Assembly (NCBI GenBank): GCA_040235415.1
Contig: JBECKR010000286.1
Span: 1 to 36,439 of the forward strand
Direction: 5' to 3'
Length of the DNA: 36,439 nt
Origin: JBECKR01 sp040235415
Lineage (GTDB): Bacteria > Acidobacteriota > Polarisedimenticolia > Polarisedimenticolales > Polarisedimenticolaceae
Made by a program: the position numbers and the translations under genes. Each line of letters opens with the position of its first letter. Within the stretch, counting starts at the first letter, position 1. A model generated the notes under the pieces. The model was given only the letters and a program-made list of their open reading frames with translations, ran no database searches and had not been told where the DNA came from. This document shows, in pieces, positions 15,909-23,042 of this stretch.

Positions 15909-16311
15909 CCTTGATCAGCACCCGCTTCGGGCGGCGACCGTCGAACTCGCCGTAGAAGATCCGCTCCCACGGTCCGAAGTCGAGCTTTCCCGCGGTCACC
16001 GCAACGACGACCTCGCGACCCATGACTTGGCGCTTGTGGTGCGCGTCGCCGTTGTCCTCCCCGGTGCGGTTGTGGCGGTACCGCGACGGGTCGTGCGGAG
16101 CGAGCTCCTCGAGCCAGCGCTTGTAGTCCTCGTGCAGCCCGGACTCGTCGTCGTTGATGAACACGCTCGCGGTGATGTGCATGGCGTTGACCAGGCACAG
16201 ACCCTCCCGCACGCCGCTCTCGCGGACCGCGTCCTGCACCTCCCCGGTGATGTTGACGAAGTCCATCCGGGCGGGGACGTTGAAGGTCAGGTATCGGGTC
16301 GTCGACTTCAC
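15895..16311 (-). CDS. YjbQ/UPF0047 family protein
   Basis: A 138-residue member of the YjbQ family (UPF0047). Conserved parts: ITGEVQDAVRESGVREGLCLV, NAMHITASVFINDDE with a metal-binding His, HNRTGEDNGDAHHKRQVMGRE, and PWERIFYGEFDGRRPKRV. E. coli YjbQ has reported weak thiamine-phosphate-synthase activity, and some databases call the family 'secondary thiamine-phosphate synthase'. The real substrate is unknown. The start is GTG at 16311 behind a perfect GGAGGT at 6 nt. A longer open frame upstream is Gly/Pro/Arg-rich and not conserved. Its 3' end overlaps the HExxH gene tail to tail. Confidence 0.92.
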   Translation of the reverse strand: MKSTTRYLTFNVPARMDFVNITGEVQDAVRESGVREGLCLVNAMHITASVFINDDESGLHEDYKRWLEELAPHDPSRYRHNRTGEDNGDAHHKRQVMGREVVVAVTAGKLDFGPWERIFYGEFDGRRPKRVLIKVIGE

Positions 16312-16357
16312 TTCGGCACCTCCTCGCCCGCCGCGCCGGGGGCCGGGGCGGCCCCCC

Positions 16358-16386
16358 TTGGCGCGCGGGGCGGCGAAACCTATATT
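16358..16386 (+). promoter_or_regulatory. Sigma-70-type promoter for the small membrane protein
   Basis: TTGGCG (16358-16363), exactly 17 nt, then TATATT (16381-16386): 4 of 6 and 5 of 6 to consensus. Predicted start near 16393 leaves a leader of about 64 nt before the GTG at 16457. It lies between divergent genes. Confidence 0.45.
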
Positions 16387-16456
16387 CCCTCCGGGCACGG
16401 ACGGTACGGGCGGCGGCGGGGCGGCCCGGCCCAACCCCGCCCGGGGAGAAGGCGTC

Positions 16457-16822
16457 GTGGATCTTAGACGGAATCAGCGCGGGGAGGGCCGCCTCGGGTT
16501 CCTCGTCGGCCTCGCGATCTTCGGGATCGGGATCTTCGTGGCCGTGAAGTTCATCCCGGTCAAGGTCGCCGCGTACGAGTTCAAGGATTTCCTGGAGCAG
16601 GAGTGCCGCATGGCGGCCGTGCGGGAGGACAACAGCAAGGTCGCCAAGCGGATCCTGGACAAGGCGATCGAGCTCGACATCCCGCTTCAGAGCAAGAACC
16701 TGACGATTCAGCGGACCTCGCGCGAGATGATCATCAAGGCGCGATACGACCAGCCGATCGATTTCAAGGTCATGACCTACGTCTACAAGGTGGACTACCA
16801 AGAACGCGCGCCGCTGTTCTGA
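16457..16822 (+). CDS. Small single-pass membrane protein (DUF4845-like)
   Basis: A 121-residue protein with a charged N-terminus (DLRRNQRGEGR), one transmembrane segment (LGFLVGLAIFGIGIFVAVKFI) and a C-terminal domain likely facing the periplasm, with EQECRMAAVREDNSKVAKRIL and DFKVMTYVYKVDYQ. The layout resembles small DUF4845-type membrane proteins; I cannot name a function. GTG at 16457 follows GGGGAGAAGG. The open frame extends upstream to 16154 but that part lies over the YjbQ gene in antisense and is not used. It converges on hutI, with only 6 nt between stops and a hairpin spanning them. Confidence 0.68.
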   Translation: MDLRRNQRGEGRLGFLVGLAIFGIGIFVAVKFIPVKVAAYEFKDFLEQECRMAAVREDNSKVAKRILDKAIELDIPLQSKNLTIQRTSREMIIKARYDQPIDFKVMTYVYKVDYQERAPLF

Positions 16823-16840
16823 CCGGTGTCACGCACCGGT
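16822..16840. terminator. Hairpin spanning convergent stops
   Basis: ACCGGTG, loop TCACG, CACCGGT form a 7-bp stem. It begins on the last base of the small membrane protein stop, and the loop holds the hutI stop (TGA at 16831..16829). It is a compact candidate bidirectional terminator without T-tracts. Confidence 0.42.
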
Positions 16841-18094
16841 GCCCGACGCCTCACGCCCCGCGGCGACGACGGTCGCGACGCGGGGACGCCCGAATCGGTA
16901 GACCAGGTGGTAGCGGTTCGGGACGTCGTGCACGACGAGGTCCGCCCGCTTTCCGGCTTCGAGGCTTCCGCTCCGCTCGGCCCGCCCGAGCGTGTGCGCG
17001 GCGTTCAGCGTCGCCGCGGTGATCGCCTCGTCGACCGTCAGGCCCGCCGTCAGGCAGGCGAACCACAACGCCGCCCCCATCGATTCCGACGGACAGGTTC
17101 CGGGGTTGAAGTCGCTCGCGACCACGACCGGAACCCCGCCGTCCACCAGCCGCCGCCCCGGGGGACGTCGCTCCATCTTGAGGAAGAACGTCGCCGCCGG
17201 GAGCAGCACACCGCAGGTGCCGGCGCGGGCGAGCGCCTCGATCCCGCGGTCGGAGGCGTACTCGAGGTGGTCGGCGGAGACCGCTCCGAGCGCCGCCGCA
17301 AGCTCCGCCCCGCCGTCGTTCGCGAGCTGGTCGGCATGGAGCCGGATTCCGAGCCCGGCCTCCCGGGCGGCACGCAGCACGCGCTCGGCCTCGTGCGACG
17401 AGAACGCGTGCGTGTCGACGAACGCGTCGGCGTACTCCGCAAGGCGCTCCGCGACGACCGCGGGAATCATGACGTCGGTCAGCTCGCGGACGTAACGCTC
17501 GCGGTCGCCGCGGTGCTCGGCCGGAACGGTATGGGCGCCCAGGAACGTCGGAACGACCTCGACGGGATGATCGCGCGCCGCGTCGCGAAGCGCGCGGAGC
17601 TGCTTGAGCTCGTCCTCGAGGGTCAAGCCGTACCCGCTCTTCGCCTCGACCGTCGTGGTGCCGAGCGCGAGGAGCTCCGCGAGACGCCGCCGTACGATCG
17701 CGGTGAGCTCCGCGAGCCCGCACGCGCGCGTCTCCCGCACGGTGGACAGAATCCCGCCGCCGCGGGCCGCGATGTCGGAGTAGCTCGCGCCGCGCAGGCG
17801 TTCGTCGAACTCCGTCTCGCGCCAGCCGGCGAACGGGAGGTGGGTGTGGGCGTCGACGAAGCCCGGGAGGACGGTGCGTCCCGAGGCGTCGATCTCGCGC
17901 CCGCCCGGGTCGAGGCGCACGCGGGCGCGGTACTCGGCGTCGCTGCCGACGAAAACGATTTCGCCCGCGAGCGCGGCCACGGCGGCGTCGTGGACGATTC
18001 GGAGCCGGGAGCCTTCGGGGCCGGCGCGGGCCGCGCGGCCCTCGGGAGTCGCGAGCTCGGCGATCCGGACGACCGCGAGGTCGGCGCGGATCAT
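16829..18094 (-). CDS. hutI: Imidazolonepropionase
   Basis: A 421-residue amidohydrolase that opens 4-imidazolone-5-propanoate to N-formimino-glutamate in histidine degradation. Metal ligands and signatures are seen: DAHTHLPFAGWRETEF (His83, His85), KSGYGLTLEDELKQL, TFLGAHTVP, LHADQLANDGGAELA, SADHLEYAS and ASDFNPGTCPSESM. ATG at 18094 lies 4 nt after the divIVA stop, so the two genes form a short operon. No hutH, hutU or hutG is in the window, so histidine degradation must be completed elsewhere, or this enzyme is isolated. The enzyme call is confident. Confidence 0.95.
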   Translation of the reverse strand: MIRADLAVVRIAELATPEGRAARAGPEGSRLRIVHDAAVAALAGEIVFVGSDAEYRARVRLDPGGREIDASGRTVLPGFVDAHTHLPFAGWRETEFDERLRGASYSDIAARGGGILSTVRETRACGLAELTAIVRRRLAELLALGTTTVEAKSGYGLTLEDELKQLRALRDAARDHPVEVVPTFLGAHTVPAEHRGDRERYVRELTDVMIPAVVAERLAEYADAFVDTHAFSSHEAERVLRAAREAGLGIRLHADQLANDGGAELAAALGAVSADHLEYASDRGIEALARAGTCGVLLPAATFFLKMERRPPGRRLVDGGVPVVVASDFNPGTCPSESMGAALWFACLTAGLTVDEAITAATLNAAHTLGRAERSGSLEAGKRADLVVHDVPNRYHLVYRFGRPRVATVVAAGREASGTGA

Positions 18095-18098
18095 CGCG

Positions 18099-18611
18099 TC
18101 ATCCCGCCTCCGAGCCCGTGCGGCGGTGCAGGAACCGGAGGTTCTCGGTTTCCTCGCGCTCGCGTTTGCGGAGGTCGAGCAGCGCCAGGTGCTCCTCGAC
18201 CGCGCTGCGGAGGCGGTTCTCGAAGGCGTCGCGCTCGAGCTTGGCCCGGCGGATCGCCTCCTCGATGCGGGCGAGCTGGTCCTGGGCCTGCTCCAAGTGC
18301 CGCTCGGCCTTGACGCGGGCTTCGCGGATGACGAGCTCGGACTCGTGGCGCGCCCGCTCCTTCAGCTCCTCCGCCATGCGCTGGGCCGAGACGAGGGTCT
18401 CCTGGAGCGTTCGCTCACGATCGCGGAGATCGGACATCTGCTGGCGCAGGGTCCCGGTTTGCTCCTTCAGGTCGGCGTTCTCGAGCTGCAGCCGCTGGAT
18501 CTCCTCCGCGACGGACTTCAGGTACAACCGGACGTCTTCGGGGGCGTAGCCCCGTAGCTGCCGGGGGAACTCCTGACCCTCGACGTCCATCGCGGTCAGA
18601 CGGTTCGACAT
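18099..18611 (-). CDS. DivIVA-domain coiled-coil protein
   Basis: A 170-residue protein with an N-terminal DivIVA lipid-binding region: LTAMDVEGQEFPRQLRGYAPEDVRLYLKSVAEE (about 5-37), where the aromatic and basic residues usually contact curved membrane. It is followed by a long coiled coil (about 38-158) rich in Glu, Arg, Leu and Gln, and a short polar tail. DivIVA proteins mark poles or septa and scaffold growth or division proteins. ATG at 18611 follows GGAGGT. A promoter and two inverted repeats lie immediately upstream. yggS precedes it on the same strand, recalling the ylmE...divIVA cluster of other bacteria. hutI follows after 4 nt. Confidence 0.9.
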   Translation of the reverse strand: MSNRLTAMDVEGQEFPRQLRGYAPEDVRLYLKSVAEEIQRLQLENADLKEQTGTLRQQMSDLRDRERTLQETLVSAQRMAEELKERARHESELVIREARVKAERHLEQAQDQLARIEEAIRRAKLERDAFENRLRSAVEEHLALLDLRKREREETENLRFLHRRTGSEAG

Positions 18612-18629
18612 GGCGGGACCTCCGTTCGA

Positions 18630-18649
18630 GCGGGAAACATAGTTCCCGC
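18630..18649. repeat. Inverted repeat overlapping the divIVA -10 box
   Basis: GCGGGAA, 6-nt ACATAG, TTCCCGC. The palindrome covers the proposed -10 element (18636-18641), the position of a repressor operator. A second small inverted repeat, CTTGC-GGGTT-GCAAG (18651-18665), abuts it in the spacer/-35 region. They could also form RNA hairpins in the leader. Confidence 0.45.
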
Positions 18650-18664
18650 TCTTGCGGGTTGCAA
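18636..18664 (-). promoter_or_regulatory. Promoter of divIVA-hutI
   Basis: Minus strand: TTGCAA (18664..18659), 17 nt, TATGTT (18641..18636), each 4 of 6 to consensus. The leader would be about 18 nt and contain the GGAGGT ribosome site. The overlap with the palindrome at 18630-18649 suggests repression. Confidence 0.4.
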
Positions 18665-18830
18665 GAACGGTATCCGCCGTGCCCTTCGGCGGCCATTTCG
18701 GGATTCGGACCCGGACCACGATCACGATCGGTCCATTCTGCCATCGCCGGGGATTCCGGTCGGTCTTTTTTTTCGGGTCGAGACCGCGGGGCGTCGACGG
18801 GGCACGTGGATGAGGAATTATAGGATCGCG

Positions 18831-18850
18831 AGGAATGTCCCCGTCAGGGG
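18831..18850 (-). repeat. GGGGACATTCC repeat, copy 1
   Basis: Minus strand reads CCCC-TGAC-GGGGACATTCCT. The CCCC/GGGG stem has the yggS stop codon TGA (18846..18844) in its loop. The core GGGGACATTCC recurs at 24492 and 30617, with a GGGACATTC form at 30669-30677. The rest of the 232-bp gap to divIVA contains a T8 run (18766-18773), a TATAAT on minus (18822..18817) without a -35, and the divIVA promoter. Confidence 0.5.
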
Positions 18851-19527
18851 CGCTCGCCGAAGAGGGCCCGGCCGACGCGGACGAGGGTGGCGCCTTCCTC
18901 GACGGCGACCTCGAAGTCGTCGGTCATCCCCATCGAGAGCTCGGGAAGCGGGACGCCGAGCCCGTCCTGCGCGCGGTCGCGCAGTTCCCTCAGGCGTACG
19001 AACCACGGGCGCGACCCCTCGGGATCGTCGACCGGCGGCGGGATCGTCATCAGTCCGCGCGCGCGGAGGTTCCCGAGCCCCGCGACGACGCCGACGAGCC
19101 GCTCGACCGCCGCGGGGTCTTCGCCCGAGATCCCGGACTTCGACGCCTCGCCGCCCAGCCGCACCTGGACGAGGACCGCCTGGACGATGCCCGCTGCGGC
19201 CGCCCGACGGTCGAGCTCGCGCGCGACCTCCTCGGCGTCGATCGAGTGCACGAGCTCGAATCTCCCCGCGACGTGGCGGGCCTTGTTGCGCTGCAGATGA
19301 CCGATGAGGTGCCAGCGCAGATCCGCAGGGAGCTCCGGGATCTTCCCGAGGGCCTCCTGGACGCGGTTCTCCCCGAGCACGGTCTGCCCGGCCTCCACGA
19401 AAGGCCGGATACGCTCGACCGGGACGGTCTTGGTCACCGCAACGAGCGTGACCCCGTCGGGATCGCGCCCCGCGCGGTCCGCGGCGCGCGCGATCCGGAG
19501 GCGCACGCGCTCGAGCGACTCGATCAC
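18844..19527 (-). CDS. yggS: YggS/PLPBP pyridoxal-phosphate homeostasis protein
   Basis: A 227-residue non-catalytic PLP-binding protein of the YggS/YlmE/PROSC family, which balances B6 vitamers and affects amino and keto acid pools. Seen: VAVTKTVPVERI with the PLP lysine, VLGENRVQEALGK, WHLIGHLQRNKARHV, VQVRLGGEASKSGI (usual VN.. replaced by VR..) and LSMGMTDDFEVAVEEGATLVRVGRALFGER. The start GTG at 19527 overlaps the RNase H stop (GTGA). It precedes divIVA by 232 bp; this neighbourhood is common in other phyla. A GGGGACATTCC repeat begins at its stop codon. Confidence 0.94.
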   Translation of the reverse strand: MIESLERVRLRIARAADRAGRDPDGVTLVAVTKTVPVERIRPFVEAGQTVLGENRVQEALGKIPELPADLRWHLIGHLQRNKARHVAGRFELVHSIDAEEVARELDRRAAAAGIVQAVLVQVRLGGEASKSGISGEDPAAVERLVGVVAGLGNLRARGLMTIPPPVDDPEGSRPWFVRLRELRDRAQDGLGVPLPELSMGMTDDFEVAVEEGATLVRVGRALFGERP

Positions 19528-19991
19528 GACCCGTCCGGGGTCGTCGTGAACACGACGTGCAGGCGCTCGGACGTGCGGTCGCCCCGCCCCGCGAGGTCGA
19601 GCGCGCGGTTCACGAGGAGATCCGCCTCGCGGTTCGACTCGCGCCGCACGTGAACGATGCGGAACGACTCGAAGCGCGCGGCGAGCGCGACCGCCTCGTC
19701 GAACAGGGGTCGCAAGTCCGGATGGCGGACGCGATACTCGCCCTTCATCTGCCGGACGACGAGCTCCGAATCCGATCGCAGCTCCAGCGCTCGAGCACCG
19801 CGGTCGGCCGCGAGCCGCAGCGCCTCGATGAGGCCGCGGTACTCGGCCACGTTGTTCGTGGCCCGCCCGAGCGACCCCGCGAAGCCCTCGACCACGCGGC
19901 CGTCGCCGTCGAGCAGCGTGACCGCCCATGCGGCCGGTCCTGGATTGCCCCGCGAGCCGCCGTCGAACGCCGCCCTAAACCGTTCCGCCAT
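19524..19991 (-). CDS. RNase HI-family protein
   Basis: A 155-residue RNase H-fold protein with FDGGSRGNPGPAAWAV (first Asp), NNVAEYRGLIEAL (Glu), RSDSELVVRQMKGEYRVR (second Asp) and VRRESNREADLLVNRALD (third Asp), so the DEDD catalytic set appears complete. It belongs to the short 'reverse transcriptase-like/RnhA' group lacking the basic handle of E. coli RNase HI. It would cleave RNA in RNA-DNA hybrids. ATG at 19991 lies inside the end of the zinc-ribbon gene (17-nt overlap); its stop overlaps yggS as GTGA. Three-gene co-translation is likely. Confidence 0.9.
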   Translation of the reverse strand: MAERFRAAFDGGSRGNPGPAAWAVTLLDGDGRVVEGFAGSLGRATNNVAEYRGLIEALRLAADRGARALELRSDSELVVRQMKGEYRVRHPDLRPLFDEAVALAARFESFRIVHVRRESNREADLLVNRALDLAGRGDRTSERLHVVFTTTPDGS

Positions 19992-20766
19992 TCATCGCCT
20001 CGAGCCCCGTCGTCCCGTGGTCGGACGACGGGGCCGACTCGGGATCGTTCCGGACCAGGCCCGGGTAGTACAGCAGGCGGCGGCAGTTCGGACAGGCGTG
20101 GATGCGGGCGGCGAGCTTGATCTCTTGGAACGCCTGCGGCCGGATCCGCACGAAGCAGGCCTGACAGACGCCCGCATCGGCCCGCGCCAGGAACAGGCCC
20201 TGCCGGCTCTCTTCGATCCGCGCGACGAGCGCCACGAGATCGTTCGGCAGCTCGGACTCGAGGCTTCGGCGCTCGTCGCCTCGCTCGCGGATGACGGCCT
20301 CGGCGTCGGCGACCTCGGCGTCGACCTCGCCCCGCTCCTTTCCGACGATCTCCCGTTCGGAGTCGATGTGCGAGGTCCTGGAGTCGAGATCGCCCTTGAG
20401 GGTATCGATCTCCTCCATGTCCTTCAGGATCGCCTCCTCGTGCTCGGAGATCCGGGCCTTGACGGTGTCGATCTCCTTCAGCATCGCGGCGTACTCGCGC
20501 TGGTTCTTCACCTGCATGAGATCGTCCATGTACTTCTTGCGCGACTCCTCGAGCGTCGCGAGCTCCGCGCTGCGCTGGCGCTGATCGGTCTGCAGCAAGT
20601 CGTAGCGCTCCTTGACCGCGACGTACTCGGCGTTGCGCTCCCGGAACCTCGCCTCGATCTCTTCGATCCGTCCCGGGGCAGCGTCGATGACCGCGCGCGC
20701 TTCGCGGACGCGGTCGACGATCTCTTGGATCTTCAGCAGGTGGAGCAGTTGGTCCCTGGCGTCCAC
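19975..20766 (-). CDS. Coiled-coil C4-type zinc-ribbon protein
   Basis: A 263-residue protein: a long antiparallel coiled coil (about 1-195), including KNQREYAAMLKEIDTVKARI, the signature stretch of this family, then a C4 zinc ribbon VCQACFVRI...HACPNCRRLLYYPG. It matches the widespread 'C4-type zinc ribbon domain' family (formerly DUF164), probably nucleic-acid-associated; a homologue is known as CdsZ in Chlamydia. The start is GTG at 20766 behind AAGGAGG. The last 24 residues (SAPSSDHGTTGLEAMNGGTV and neighbours) extend into the RNase H gene. It heads the group zinc ribbon-rnhA-yggS. Confidence 0.9.
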   Translation of the reverse strand: MDARDQLLHLLKIQEIVDRVREARAVIDAAPGRIEEIEARFRERNAEYVAVKERYDLLQTDQRQRSAELATLEESRKKYMDDLMQVKNQREYAAMLKEIDTVKARISEHEEAILKDMEEIDTLKGDLDSRTSHIDSEREIVGKERGEVDAEVADAEAVIRERGDERRSLESELPNDLVALVARIEESRQGLFLARADAGVCQACFVRIRPQAFQEIKLAARIHACPNCRRLLYYPGLVRNDPESAPSSDHGTTGLEAMNGGTV

Positions 20767-20815
20767 GCTCAGGCCTCCTTAGAGTTGCGGCCTCGGCGCG
20801 GGCCCCGAAAACACG

Positions 20816-20842
20816 AAGGGCGCTCGATCTTCGAGCGCCCTT
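20816..20842 (-). terminator. Rho-independent-type terminator after spmAB
   Basis: AAGGGCGCTCGA, loop TCT, TCGAGCGCCCTT give a perfect 12-bp stem. On the minus strand it is followed by CGTGTTTTCGG, a modest U-rich stretch. It lies between the SpmA-SpmB gene and the zinc-ribbon gene, both on minus, so it probably separates two transcription units. Confidence 0.55.
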
Positions 20843-20969
20843 TCGCGTGCCACACGCAGGCCTTGCCCGGCAAACCCGCCCGGCCGGGCCGGGCTGCAGC
20901 GAGTGGGTTGTCGGGCCGATCTGTTCTTTTCACGACAAACGGCGACCTTACCACCAGGCCGCCGGAGCG

Positions 20970-22310
20970 TCAACCGAACAGGACGGTGACGATGGCGACC
21001 GCAGCCAGGATTCCCGCCGCGTCCGCGGAGAGGCACGCGGGCACGGCGTGCCGGGTCCGGCGCACGCCGACGGCCCCGAAGTACACCGCGAGCACGTAGA
21101 ACGTCGTCTCGGTGCTCCCCTGGAAGGTGCTCACGAGGTAGCCGAGGAACGAGTCCGGACCGTGCTGCCGCATGACGTCGGTCATGACCCCGAGCGCGCC
21201 GGACCCCGACAGCGGGCGGACGAGCGCCATGGGGAGCGCCTCGGCGAGCGTCTGCGCCGAGATCCCCAGTCTCCCGGCGAGACCGGCGAGGCCGTGCGCG
21301 ATCAGATCGATGCCCCCCGACGCGCGAAGCATGCCGACGGCGGTCAGGATCGCCACGAGATACGGGATGATACGAATCGCGACCTGAAACCCTTCCTTGG
21401 CGCCCTCGACGAGCGAGTCGTACACCCGGACCCCGCGTACCCAGCCGAACAGGGCGACCCCGGCCAGGATCGCCGGGATGATCCAGTACGACGCGAGCCG
21501 TGTCAGGCGGTCCCCGACCGAGCCGTCCGCGCGCATCAGGAACAGCGCCGCGGCGACGAGATAGGTCGCGGCGGCCGCGAGCGCCACCCAGCGCCCGCCG
21601 CGCGGACGGGCATCGACCCGCCCGGAGGCCGCGGCCCGGTCTTCGACCTTGGAGAGTTCACGCTCGAGCGCGCCGTCGTCGCGCGCGTCCTCGGCCGCGT
21701 CCGGTACCACGGGAGGGGCGGTCCGGCGGTAGGCCGGGAGCCGCGCGAGCCCGAAGGAGGCCAGGATCCCGACCGCCGTGGCACAGCCGCTCGCGAACCA
21801 GGTCGTCACGAAGATCCCGCCCGGGTCCGCGGAGCCGAGCGAGGCTCGGATCCCGATGACGCCCGTGGGCAGCAACGCGAGTCCCGAGGTGTTGATCGCG
21901 AGGAACAACACCATGGCGTCGGTCGCGGTCCCCTTGCGGGAGTTCAGGCGATCGAGCTCCTCGATCGCCTTGATCCCGAACGGGGTGGCGGCGTTGGCGA
22001 GCCCGAGCATGTTGCAGACGATGTTCAACAGCATCGCGCTCATCGCGGGGTGCTCGGGCGGCACGGACGGGAACAGCCGGCGGAACACAGGGGCGACGGC
22101 GCGCGCGAGGACCCGCATCAGTCCGGCGTCCTCGGCGATCTTCATGACGCCGAGGAACAGCGCCATTACGCCGACGAGCTTCAGCGCGACGTCCATGACG
22201 GCGAAGTTCGCCGACTGCAGCGCCGCCTGCGTCAGGGCGTCGAGCTTGCCGGTGAACGCGGCGAGTAGGACCGAAGCGACGACCAGGACCAGGAAGATGC
22301 CGTTCAGCAT
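20970..22310 (-). CDS. Fused SpmA-SpmB (nucleoside-recognition 'gate' domain) membrane protein
   Basis: A 446-residue membrane protein that joins two spore-maturation-type domains. The SpmA-like half (1-205) has VMDVALKLVGVMALFLGVMKI, MLLNIVCNMLGLANAATPFG and TSGLALLPTGVIGIR. A charged linker (about 206-245) follows. The SpmB-like half (246-446) has EGAKEGFQVAIRIIPYLVAIL, RPLSGSGALGVMTDV and TFQGSTETTFYVLAVYFG. About ten TM segments are visible. In Bacillus SpmA and SpmB act in spore core dehydration, but fused copies occur in many non-sporulating Gram-negatives, where the role is unknown (probably transport or gating). ATG at 22310. The hemerythrin gene ends 49 nt upstream. Confidence 0.9.
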   Translation of the reverse strand: MLNGIFLVLVVASVLLAAFTGKLDALTQAALQSANFAVMDVALKLVGVMALFLGVMKIAEDAGLMRVLARAVAPVFRRLFPSVPPEHPAMSAMLLNIVCNMLGLANAATPFGIKAIEELDRLNSRKGTATDAMVLFLAINTSGLALLPTGVIGIRASLGSADPGGIFVTTWFASGCATAVGILASFGLARLPAYRRTAPPVVPDAAEDARDDGALERELSKVEDRAAASGRVDARPRGGRWVALAAAATYLVAAALFLMRADGSVGDRLTRLASYWIIPAILAGVALFGWVRGVRVYDSLVEGAKEGFQVAIRIIPYLVAILTAVGMLRASGGIDLIAHGLAGLAGRLGISAQTLAEALPMALVRPLSGSGALGVMTDVMRQHGPDSFLGYLVSTFQGSTETTFYVLAVYFGAVGVRRTRHAVPACLSADAAGILAAVAIVTVLFG

Positions 22311-22359
22311 CGCGCGTCCCGGCCCGCCGCGGCGACGCGGGGGTTGGCGCCGGAGCGGC

Positions 22360-22815
22360 TCAGGATTCCCGAGGCTCGTGCGCCAGGCCGCGGCGGAACA
22401 GCGCTTCCTCGGCGCGCTCGTGCTCACGCATCGTCTGGACGAACTCGAGCAGCTCGTCGCGAAGCGCGGCGATGTCCGCGGGCCGCGCGTTGCGGGCGTG
22501 CAGGCGGGCCATCTCGAGGATCGTACCGATGCGCTCGTGCTCCGCCTTCAGACGGTGAATCTCGGGAGCCGCTTCCGGCAGCGTCTCGAGAATCGCCTGG
22601 AACAGCCCGCCCTCGACCTCGTGACGATGGTGCTCCACGATGCGGTCTCGAAAACTCTCGATCTCGGCGGCGAATCGGGCGATCCGGTCAGGGTCGCCGC
22701 CGCCTTCGTCGATGCCGCGCAGCGACGCCTCGATCCGCTCGAGGAAGAAGTGGATCTGCTGGTGTTGCTCGAGCGCCTCGCGGCTCAGGGTCTCGTAGGT
22801 CTGCGGCCCGCTCAT
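22360..22815 (-). CDS. Hemerythrin HHE-domain protein
   Basis: A 151-residue four-helix protein. Likely metal ligands: HQQIHFFLERIE (helix 1), VEHHRHEVEGGLF (helix 2), HRLKAEHERI (helix 3) and MREHERAEEALF (helix 4), matching the His/Glu pattern of HHE-type hemerythrin-like domains. Such proteins bind a di-iron centre and have roles in oxygen, NO or iron handling. ATG at 22815 follows GGAGGACGAGCGG. It lies just upstream of the spmAB fusion on the same strand; the link is unexplained. The 227-bp gap on its other side, before rfbC, shows no gene. Confidence 0.87.
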   Translation of the reverse strand: MSGPQTYETLSREALEQHQQIHFFLERIEASLRGIDEGGGDPDRIARFAAEIESFRDRIVEHHRHEVEGGLFQAILETLPEAAPEIHRLKAEHERIGTILEMARLHARNARPADIAALRDELLEFVQTMREHERAEEALFRRGLAHEPRES

Positions 22816-23042
22816 CCGCTCGTCCTCCGGAAGCGCGGCTGCGCTAGAAGTTCCTCCGAGTCGTTCCCGGCGTCAAGCGGGAACAGAGGACGGAGGAGGT
22901 CCTCCGGCCGCGGGGCGGCGGCCGTTCGAGCGGCGCCGTCCGGCTCCTATCGTACTCCGCGCCCGCTCGCGCGGACCACCGCGGGGGTGTTGCCCGCAGG
23001 CCCTGGAACGTTCACGATAGGCGGGTCGCGCTGGAGTCGGGG

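Noticed and set aside
18760..18780. Plus-strand terminator ending in a T8 run (18766-18773)
   Set aside because: No plus-strand gene precedes it and the stem before it is only about 4 bp. On minus it is an A-tract upstream of divIVA with no clear role.
20843..20969. Structured RNA (RNase P, SRP or 6S RNA) in the gap beside the zinc-ribbon gene
   Set aside because: None of the conserved cores of RNase P RNA or SRP RNA is present. Only a terminator stem and a weak TTGTCG/CGACAA repeat are seen.
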